NCBI GenBank assembly: GCA_022821235.1
Contig: JAJEEA010000020.1
Location: 1 to 55,653, forward strand
Length of the DNA stretch: 55,653 bases
Reading direction: 5' to 3'
Source of the DNA: Vicinamibacteria bacterium
GTDB taxonomy: Bacteria > Acidobacteriota > Vicinamibacteria > Vicinamibacterales > UBA8438
The translations under genes and the position numbers were made by a program. This document shows, in pieces, positions 49,461-55,653 of the stretch (position 1 is the first letter of the stretch; each line of letters starts with the position of its first letter). The notes below the pieces were generated by a model that was given only the letters and a program-made list of their open reading frames with translations, ran no database searches and was not told the origin of the DNA.

Positions 49461-49931
49461 TTTCTTCTCCCTTCACGGAGCCGGTGAGACGAACCGTCGG
49501 TCGACGTGAGCCGGCGTCTTGTGCGGATTGGACTCCTTTCTCCCAAGCGGAATGCACCGCGCTGGACAGGCTGGCCGCTGACTCTCGCCGACGGCGGAGC
49601 GGCCGCGCGGAGGCCCGCGCCCGGGCGGAGCACGGGCCCGCGAATCGGAGACTGGAGGGGAAGGCGGACGAGACGAACGCCAAGCAGGCCGGCGCCCCCT
49701 GCCGGCGGGGCCGGACAGTGACGAGACAAGGCGAGCGAGACGCAGCGGCAGCGGCATGGCGCGCTCACGCTCCCTACTCTCTGCGCGCCCCCTTGGGGGG
49801 GCCGCAGCCCTGACTCTCTTGCACTGTCGACGAAGGTCAACAGTCTTGTCCTCTTCACGCCTTCCGGTCAAGGAAAATCGCACTCCGTCGCGCCGGGCGG
49901 GCCGCGCGGGCATGCGACCTGTTGACAATCC
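49461..49931. other. Intergenic region, nothing recognised
   Basis: 470 bp between the divergently oriented membrane-protein gene and the padR relic. It should contain the promoter of the former. No gene supported. Confidence 0.35.
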
Positions 49932-50136
49932 ATGGAATCAGGCCAGACTTGCCGAGAATCGACAGATCGGAAGGGGTGGCTGACGGCCGAGCGGGGGCGT
50001 TCGGAAACCCCACCGGAAGGCGAAGTTCCACCAGCCGACCTCCGCCGGCCGCCGGCATACCGGGAAGGAGGCCCGCACCTGGAAGCGCGTCTCGGTCGCC
50101 ATCGAGCTGGCGTTGCGCGACGCGGGGGTGGCGTGA
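49932..50136 (+). pseudogene. Relic of the padR regulator gene of the adjacent ADOP
   Basis: One frame reads DRKGWLTAERGRSE, equivalent to the wing of PadR proteins; after a frameshift the next reads RKAKFHQPTSAGRRH and EARTWKRVSVAIELALRD, matching the typical KAKFYRLTxxGRR ... W ending of PadR regulators, and stops at TGA 50134-50136. The DNA-recognition helices are lost. The 3' end was then tandemly duplicated. Confidence 0.75.
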
Positions 50137-50210
50137 TGGGCATCTGGAAGCGCGTCTCGGTCGCCATCGAGCTGGCGTTGCGCGACGTGGGCGTGGCGTG
50201 ATGGGCATCC
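50081..50210 (+). repeat. Tandem 65-bp duplication at the padR-ADOP junction
   Basis: Units at 50081-50145 and 50146-50210 differ at only a few bases. Each contains the padR-like 3' end, its TGA and an overlapping ATG (GTGATGGGC). The second copy creates a 21-codon frame (ATG at 50136) ending in a TGA that overlaps the ADOP ATG at 50201. Confidence 0.85.
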
Positions 50211-52786
50211 GGCATTCCTCCGTCGCCGACGGTCTCCGCCGGCGCCTGCGCTACGGTTGCCGCAGGCTCCGGGCGTCGCGCGCGTTCACGGCCGCGGCGG
50301 TGGTCACGCTCGCCCTCGGCATGGGCGGGACGACGGCGATCGTCACGCTCATGGACAGCGTCATGCTCCGGCCGCTGCCGGTGTCGGACCCGGGACGGCT
50401 GTACCGGATCGGGGACGGGGACGACACCACCGTCACGGGCCGGCACGGCCGCTGGGGCGTGTTCTCGTTTCCGCTGTACGAGCGGCTGCTGGCGGGCGCG
50501 CCGGAGTTCGTGGACATCACCGCGTTCGACTGGGGCGGCACGCTGTTGAGCGTCCGCCGGCAGGGCGGGGAAGACACCGCCGCCAGGCCCCTTCGCGCGG
50601 GCTACGTCACGGGAACGTACTTCTCCACGCTCGGTGTCGGTGCGTCGAGCGGCCGGGTGTTCGCGGCCGACGACGACCGCCCCTCGGCGCCGCCGGCCGT
50701 CGTGCTGAGCCATCGGACGTGGCAGGGCGTCTACGGGGCGGACCCGTCGGTGGTCGGCTCGACGCTCGTGGTCGAAGGCCGTCCGTTCACGGTCGTCGGG
50801 GTGGCGGCGGCGGGGTTCTTCGGCGAGACCGTCCGCGCGTTTCCCCCCGACCTCTGGATCCCGCTGCAGCACGAGCCGACGATTGCCGGCGAGGGCTCCC
50901 TGTTGCGGCAGTCCACCTCGCCCTGGCTGTTCGTCATCGGACGTCTCCGGGACGATGCCTCCATCGCGGGAATGGCTCCCCGGCTGACCGGCATCCTGCG
51001 GCGGTGGATCCGGTTCGAGGCCGACTACCCGGCCAACCTGATGCCGGACATCGTCCGCGAGCTCCCCAACCAGACGATCCGGGTCGTGCCCGCGGGCTCG
51101 GGCATCGGCCTCGCGGGCATCTCGCTGAAGGAACGATACGGACCCAGCCTGCGGATTCTGCTCGCCATCTGCGGGCTCGTGCTGGTCATCGCATGCGCGA
51201 ACGTCGCGAACCTCCTGCTGGCCCGCGCGGTTGCGCGCCGGGAGCAGACGGCCATGCGGCTCGCGGTCGGCGCAACCCGCCGGCAGGTCGTCGTGGAAGC
51301 CCTCGTCGAGAGCGTCCTGCTCGCGGCGGCCGGCGGGGCGGTCGGGCTGCTCGTGGCCGTCGGCACCACGCGCCTCCTGGTCGCGCTGGCTCTCCAGGAC
51401 TCGTCGGTGGTGCCGATCGCGACGACGCCGTCGCTCGTGACGCTGTCGTTCGCGGCGGGGCTGTCGCTCGTGGCCGGCGTCGTGGCGGGGGTCGCGCCCG
51501 CGTGGCTCGCCGCGCGGACGGATCCCCTCGATGCCCTGCGCGGCTCCGGACGCAGCGCCGGCGGCTCCTTCCGCGCGCGCACGGTGCTGCTGGTCGTTCA
51601 GGCATCCCTTGCCGTGGCGGTCGTCGCCGGCTCCACGATGCTCGGGCGAAGTCTCGTGAACCTCCAGCGCCAGGACCTCGGCTACGACGTGCCGGGACGC
51701 GTGCTGATCGGCATGAAGCGCCTGCCGTCCACCTACACCGCGCAGCGACTGTCGACCCTCTATCGCGATATCGAGCAGCGGCTCACCAGCCTTCCCGGCG
51801 TGCGCGGGGCCGGACTGGCGCTGTACAACCCGCTCGCCGGCAACTGGGGCGAGTCGGTCGTCGTGGCCGGCCGCCCGCCGAACGCCGCCGGTGAATCGGG
51901 GGCGTCGTGGAACCGCGTCAGCGCCGACTATCTTCAGAACCTGGGCGTTGCGCTCACCAGGGGACGCTGGTTCACGACGGCGGACGACGAGATGAACGAG
52001 CCGGCGGCCATCGTGACCGAGGCGTTCGTGGGGCGCTTCTTCGCGGAGGGGGAAGACCCGCTCGGCCGGCAGTTCGGCGTCGACGGGCCCGAGAGCGCCG
52101 GTACCTACCGTATCGTCGGCGTCGTCGGCGACGCGAGGTTTGCAGGTTCGGCGCTGTATGGACCGCCGGGGCCGATGTTCTTCGTGCCCCTCGCTCAGCG
52201 TGTCGATTACGCGACCGACTACAGGAGGATGGTCGAACGGCTCTCCCACCTCGTCCAGGGCGTGCTCGTGGTTGCCGATTCCCCCCTCGGCAGCCTCGAG
52301 CCCATGATGAGGAGGACGCTGGCCGATGCCGACCCCAACCTGGCGATCACGAGCGTCGGGACCCTGCAGCAGCAGGTCGATCGCTCGTTCTCCCGCGAGC
52401 GCGCCGTCGCGAGCCTGGCGGGACTGTTCGCGATGGTCTCCCTGGTATTGGCCGCGGTCGGCGTGTACGGGGTCACGGCCTGCATGGTCGCGCAGCGGAC
52501 GAAGGAGATCGGCATCCGGATGGCCCTCGGTGCGGATCGCGTCGAGGTGATCGCGCTGGTGTTGCGGCAGGCGTTTCAGCGCCTGGCGATGGGTCTCGTT
52601 CTCGGCCTGCCCCTCGCGGTCGGCGCCGCCCGCGTCATGGCGGCGCGACTCCACGGCGTGTCGTTCTGGGACCCCTTCTCCCTCGCCGTCGCCGCCGGCT
52701 CGGTCGCGGGGTGCGCGCTCGTCGCCGCCATGATTCCCGCGGGCCGTGCCGCCGGCCTGGCGCCGATGAGAGGGTTGCAGGGCTGA
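50201..52786 (+). CDS. ADOP-family ABC permease, form without the prefix domain
   Basis: 861 residues. It starts almost directly with the first helix (FTAAAVVTLALGMGGTTAIV, after ~27 basic residues), lacking the 80-90-residue prefix of the protein at 22823. MacB-like domains and FtsX blocks follow twice; VIACANVANLLLARAVARRE and, at the second block, AQRTKEIGIRMALGADR are the conserved FtsX ends. No ATPase gene is adjacent. The ATG overlaps the stop of the repeated padR end by 1 nt (TGATG), so its translation probably depends on re-initiation from the upstream frame. Confidence 0.92.
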   Translation: MGIRHSSVADGLRRRLRYGCRRLRASRAFTAAAVVTLALGMGGTTAIVTLMDSVMLRPLPVSDPGRLYRIGDGDDTTVTGRHGRWGVFSFPLYERLLAGAPEFVDITAFDWGGTLLSVRRQGGEDTAARPLRAGYVTGTYFSTLGVGASSGRVFAADDDRPSAPPAVVLSHRTWQGVYGADPSVVGSTLVVEGRPFTVVGVAAAGFFGETVRAFPPDLWIPLQHEPTIAGEGSLLRQSTSPWLFVIGRLRDDASIAGMAPRLTGILRRWIRFEADYPANLMPDIVRELPNQTIRVVPAGSGIGLAGISLKERYGPSLRILLAICGLVLVIACANVANLLLARAVARREQTAMRLAVGATRRQVVVEALVESVLLAAAGGAVGLLVAVGTTRLLVALALQDSSVVPIATTPSLVTLSFAAGLSLVAGVVAGVAPAWLAARTDPLDALRGSGRSAGGSFRARTVLLVVQASLAVAVVAGSTMLGRSLVNLQRQDLGYDVPGRVLIGMKRLPSTYTAQRLSTLYRDIEQRLTSLPGVRGAGLALYNPLAGNWGESVVVAGRPPNAAGESGASWNRVSADYLQNLGVALTRGRWFTTADDEMNEPAAIVTEAFVGRFFAEGEDPLGRQFGVDGPESAGTYRIVGVVGDARFAGSALYGPPGPMFFVPLAQRVDYATDYRRMVERLSHLVQGVLVVADSPLGSLEPMMRRTLADADPNLAITSVGTLQQQVDRSFSRERAVASLAGLFAMVSLVLAAVGVYGVTACMVAQRTKEIGIRMALGADRVEVIALVLRQAFQRLAMGLVLGLPLAVGAARVMAARLHGVSFWDPFSLAVAAGSVAGCALVAAMIPAGRAAGLAPMRGLQG

Positions 52787-52880
52787 GTTGATTGGGCGCC
52801 CAGCGGCGCCGCAGGCGACGACTGGCGGGCCGGGTCGCGTGTCCCGCAGATCGCCTGATGTCTCCCGGAGGAACGGACAG

Positions 52881-53810
52881 ATGACACGACGCGATGTTCT
52901 TCGAGGCTTTCTCGGCGCCGCGGCCTGGCTCGCGGCCGGCCGGCGCGGGCTCGCGCGGGCGCAGGCGGCCCCGGTCGCCCGCGAGGTGTGGGCGAGAATC
53001 GACGCCGTCGCCGACGGCGTCTGGGCCGTGGTCTCCACGCCGAGTCCCGACGACCGTACCTCGTTCGCCACCCTCTGCAACGGCGGCATCATCGCCGGTC
53101 GCGAGCGGGTGCTCGTGTTCGAGGCATTCGGCTCGGCCGACGGCGCGGCGTGGGTGGCCGAGCAGGCGCGGGTCCTGGCGGGGCGGCCGGCGACCGACGT
53201 CGTGATCAGCCACCGCCACGGCGACCATCACGGAGGGCTGAGCGGCTTCGGCGCGCCCGGCGCACGCCCCACGGTGTGGGCGACCGCGTCGACGCGCGAC
53301 ACCGTCCTGGCCGAGGACAGGGACGAGGCGCGCGACATGCTCGAGTCCGCCGCCGTCGTCGCGGCCGACGGCCCGACCACCATCGATCTCGGCGGCCGGG
53401 AGGTGGCAATCACGCCGTACGCCGGCCACACCGCCAGCGACATCATCGCCACCGTCGACGACGTCACGTTCTGCGGCGACCTGCTGTGGACCGGCCTGGT
53501 GCCCAATTACGTCCACGCGACGCCGATCGACCTCGACCGGACCGTCGACGCAATGCTCGCCGATCGCACCGCGACGATGGTGCCCGGGCACGGGCCGCTC
53601 CCCGACGCGGACGGCCTGGAAGAGTACAAGGCGTTGCTCGACGCGATCGAGGCCGGGGGCCGACGGTCGTTCGAGGCGGGGGAGTCGCCCGCAGAGGCGG
53701 CGGCGAGCTTCCGGCTGCCGGCCGGCCTCGAAGCGTGGGGCGCGTTCGGGTCCCTGGCGAGTGCCTTCGAGGTCGCGTTCGGCGCCTGGCATCGGCAGCT
53801 CGGGCGGTGA
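52881..53810 (+). CDS. Tat-exported metallo-beta-lactamase-fold hydrolase
   Basis: 309 residues from ATG 52881 with GGAGG 9 nt upstream. The N-terminus MTRRDVLRGFLGAAAWLAAG is a twin-Arg signal. The metal motif HRHGDHH (HxHxDH) appears in VVISHRHGDHHGGL, with later ligands in YAGHTASD and FCGDLLWTG and a final His in VPGHGPL. This layout is of the glyoxalase II / quinoprotein-relative type of MBL hydrolases rather than a true beta-lactamase. It is 94 bp behind the ADOP. Substrate unknown. Confidence 0.92.
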   Translation: MTRRDVLRGFLGAAAWLAAGRRGLARAQAAPVAREVWARIDAVADGVWAVVSTPSPDDRTSFATLCNGGIIAGRERVLVFEAFGSADGAAWVAEQARVLAGRPATDVVISHRHGDHHGGLSGFGAPGARPTVWATASTRDTVLAEDRDEARDMLESAAVVAADGPTTIDLGGREVAITPYAGHTASDIIATVDDVTFCGDLLWTGLVPNYVHATPIDLDRTVDAMLADRTATMVPGHGPLPDADGLEEYKALLDAIEAGGRRSFEAGESPAEAAASFRLPAGLEAWGAFGSLASAFEVAFGAWHRQLGR

Positions 53811-53853
53811 CGGCGCCTGGCCCCGCGGGCGGCCCTTCCGGGGATCCGGTCGT

Positions 53854-54219
53854 TCAGGAGCCGCCGTCGACGCGGTCGTTGCGGCCGAGGACGCGGCCGG
53901 CGGGCTCGAACGCAAAAGGCACCGACCGGTTGTCGGGATTCCAGAGGTCGACGTGGGTCTGCACCTGGAGATGAAGGTGCGGCAGGGTCGTGTTCCCCGA
54001 GTTGCCGACCAGGGCCAGCGTATCGCCCTTCCGAACCCGGTCGCCTTCGCCGACCCGGAGCGTCCCCTGCCGGAGGTGCGCCAGGACGACGAAGAGGCCC
54101 GTGTCGAGCTCGATGACGACGACGTTCCCCGCGGCGTCCGCATTGTCGGTCACGAAGTTCATGCCTTCGGCATCCTCCATGTCGTCGCGCGCCGCGACGA
54201 TCTCGCCGTCACAAGCCAA
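53854..54219 (-). pseudogene. M23 peptidase domain, N-terminally truncated
   Basis: 121 codons from a TTG. GNVVVIELDTGLFVVLAHLRQG, then VRKGDTLALVGNSGNT and LPHLHLQVQTHVD are the C-terminal two-thirds of a LytM/M23 domain, including the HLH zinc motif. The N-terminal strand with the first zinc His/Asp and any signal peptide are missing, since homology begins right at 54219. Probably inactive as a peptidase. Confidence 0.65.
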
Positions 54220-54270
54220 TCAAGCCCGTCTACATTCGGCATCTCGTCGTCCTGATCGAGGCACAGAGCC

Positions 54271-54615
54271 ATGAGATTTGAAGACTATTCGCTCACCGTG
54301 ACGCCTCTGCCCGAGGACGACGGGGGAGGCTATCTGGTCCTCGTCCCCGATCTGCCGGGCTGCATGGCCGACGGCGCCACCATCGAGGAGGCGATCGACG
54401 AGGCGCGCGACGCCTTCGCGGCCTGGGCCATGGCCCAACAGGAAGAGGGCCGCGCGCTCCCCAAGGCGAAGACCTACAGCGGGCAGTTCATCCAGCGCGT
54501 CCCGAAGAGCCTGCACATGCAACTGGCCCGGCGGGCCGCTATCGAGGGCGTCAGCCTGAATCAGCTCGCGACTGCGCTCCTGGCCCAGGGCCTGGGGAGC
54601 CGAGGCCGGACGTAG
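54271..54615 (+). CDS. HicB-family antitoxin-like protein, solitary
   Basis: 114 residues. YLVLVPDLPGCMADGATIEE (about 21-40) is the HicB partial RNase-H fold; residues ~77-108 (VPKSLHMQLARRAAIEGVSL) form a ribbon-helix-helix DNA-binding domain. HicB normally neutralises HicA, but no hicA-like frame (small, with the GSHH-type His) is visible on either side. It may be an orphan antitoxin or a plain regulator. Confidence 0.88.
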   Translation: MRFEDYSLTVTPLPEDDGGGYLVLVPDLPGCMADGATIEEAIDEARDAFAAWAMAQQEEGRALPKAKTYSGQFIQRVPKSLHMQLARRAAIEGVSLNQLATALLAQGLGSRGRT

Positions 54616-54903
54616 CCCGTTTCGCGCAGGGCGGCGCATCGAGGAGTCGCCGAGGAACCGCGCGGGGCGGGGGGGATCCGGCGAAAGCGATTCTCCTCAC
54701 CGGACACTGACGGTCACGTCGTGCTCGGTGGTCGGTACGTTGTCTTCGGCGTGGCCCTGAGCGGGGTTCGCGCTCGGCCGAGTGAGGCGGCTCCGGCGAA
54801 GGAGGCTGCTCTCCTCCACCCGGTCGGCGCCTTGCTGCATAATCCGGGTGGTGGCGGTCAGAGCCGCCCGAATCGATCGAGGAGCGTTGGTTGGGATTGC
54901 GTC
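54616..54903. other. Intergenic region upstream of the amidohydrolase gene
   Basis: Contains a CATAAT element near 54838 that may be the -10 box of the next gene. No other feature seen. Confidence 0.35.
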
Positions 54904-55653
54904 ATGATCATCAGAGCCGACCGTGACCGTCGCCGGCGGAACCGGTGGCGCCTGGCCGCCGCGGCGGTGGCCGCGTTGTCGCTCGGCGGAGTTCGCGCCC
55001 AGACGGCGGCGGACCTCCTGCTGGTCGGCGGCCTCGTCCACGACGGCACGGGACAGCCGCCGGTCCGGCAGGACGTCGGCGTGACGGGCGACCGCATCAG
55101 CTTCGTCGGCGACGCGGCGGCGGCCGGCCTGGACGCGGCCGTGGTCGTCGACGTCGACGGGCTGATGGTGACGCCCGGCTTCATCGACATGCACTCGCAC
55201 GCCGAGCTGGCGGAGGACTGGGGGCGGGACGCGCTGCCGTTCCTCCACCAGGGCATCACCACGGTGGCGATCGGGGTCGACGGCGGGGGCACGCCCGACG
55301 TCGCCGGGTCGCTCGCCGCGCTCGAGGGCCGCATCGGGGTGAACGCGTTCGCCTACGCGGGTCACGGCGCGATCCGGCGGCGGGTGATCGGCGACGACGA
55401 CCGCGCGCCGACGCCGGCCGAGCTCGACGAGATGCGCGCGCTGGTCCGGCAGGCCATGCACGAGGGGGCGTTCGGCCTCTCGACCGGGCTCTTCTACGTG
55501 CCGGGCTACTACGCGACGACCGAGGAGGTCATCGAGCTGGCGCGGGTCGCCGCCGAGTTCGACGGCATCTACGACACCCACGACCGCGACCTCGGGGCGA
55601 GCTACCGCGGCGTCGGCTACCTCGCCTCGATACGCGAGGCGATCCGCATCGGC
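54904..55653 (+). CDS. N-acyl-D-amino-acid deacylase-type amidohydrolase, 3' end outside the window
   Basis: 250 codons present; the frame is open to the end of the window. Signal peptide (WRLAAAAVAALSLGG, cleavage near VRAQ), then ADLLLVGGLVHDGTGQPP, the usual beta-sandwich start, and PGFIDMHSHAEL with the HxH metal pair at 97/99. GAFGLSTGLFYVPG and the DTHDRD segment are typical of D-aminoacylase/dihydroorotase-like deacylases, which would act on N-acyl-D-amino acids outside the cytoplasm. GGAG lies about 20 nt upstream of ATG 54904, a poor distance. Confidence 0.88.
   Translation, partial: MIIRADRDRRRRNRWRLAAAAVAALSLGGVRAQTAADLLLVGGLVHDGTGQPPVRQDVGVTGDRISFVGDAAAAGLDAAVVVDVDGLMVTPGFIDMHSHAELAEDWGRDALPFLHQGITTVAIGVDGGGTPDVAGSLAALEGRIGVNAFAYAGHGAIRRRVIGDDDRAPTPAELDEMRALVRQAMHEGAFGLSTGLFYVPGYYATTEEVIELARVAAEFDGIYDTHDRDLGASYRGVGYLASIREAIRIG

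Noticed and set aside
54160-54270. Possible hicA gene before hicB
   Set aside because: No frame shows the GSHH-type motif or the expected length; the sequence is the edge of the M23 relic.
54697-55581. Minus-strand frame over the start of the amidohydrolase
   Set aside because: The plus strand has a signal peptide, the PGFID-H-H metal motif and a frame open to the window end; the minus frame is its shadow.
1-55653. tRNA and rRNA genes, CRISPR arrays
   Set aside because: I looked for T-loop-like GGTTCRANYCC sequences, rRNA-like stretches and regularly spaced direct repeats. The tandem repeats found have no spacers and lie at gene ends.

Overview
The window is very GC-rich (roughly 70% by eye). 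It carries two intact and one truncated duplicated MacB/FtsX-type permease of the kind known as ADOP, PadR-type regulators or remnants next to two of them, a monomeric NADP-isocitrate dehydrogenase, CaiB/BaiF CoA-transferases and several PIN/Phd toxin-antitoxin pairs. Together these suggest a chromosomal piece of an Acidobacteriota genome, perhaps the Vicinamibacteria lineage. That is an inference from gene content; there is no rRNA or other decisive marker. No tRNA, rRNA, CRISPR array, intact insertion sequence or integrase was recognised.

Layout. 1-20.8 kb is mostly ordinary metabolism and transport: the end of a gamma-glutamyltranspeptidase, a PIN/Phd module, icd, a CoA-transferase followed by a CHRD-cytochrome c protein, a DUF3014 protein, dut, nadE, an OPT transporter coupled to a PqqD-like protein, metF, a DUF3810 protein, a molybdopterin oxidoreductase, a DHA2 multidrug transporter and yggX. 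20.8-22.5 kb is a graveyard holding a decayed lon ATPase fragment, a collapsed outer-membrane barrel gene and a degraded repeat-family sequence. 22.5-26.8 kb holds an ADOP permease preceded by an unusual PadR-SpoIIE/PP2C fusion, with one 11-bp motif upstream of both genes. 26.9-38.5 kb is accessory DNA: vapBC, three large exported proteins of unknown role (one a plant-type leucine-rich-repeat protein in DNA of clearly lower GC), a truncated ADOP, another Phd/VapC pair and a broken gene. 38.6-45.3 kb has a SYLF protein, a DtxR/MntR regulator with a Uma2 relic behind it, two unknown genes joined by a tandemly repeated stop-start junction, a second CoA-transferase, an aminotransferase and a membrane-anchored coiled-coil protein.

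45.4-48.7 kb is the clearest pathway: cysM (fused to rhodanese), a JAMM protease (mec type), cysO and a moeZ-type activating enzyme lie head to tail. This is the protein-thiocarboxylate route to cysteine known from mycobacteria. CysO carries three residues beyond its Gly-Gly, and the MoeZ rhodanese is cut short by an amber codon. 49-55.6 kb has a second ADOP behind the remains of its own padR gene, a Tat-exported metallo-beta-lactamase-fold hydrolase, an M23 peptidase relic, a solitary HicB protein and the start of an N-acyl-D-amino-acid deacylase-type amidohydrolase.

Two general themes stand out. At least four genes have a TANNNT hexamer exactly 6 nt before the start codon and no Shine-Dalgarno sequence, which points to leaderless transcripts. 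The window also holds many recognisable gene relics (dnaN, lon, padR, ADOP, Uma2, M23, outer-membrane barrel), often beside short tandem duplications of gene ends.
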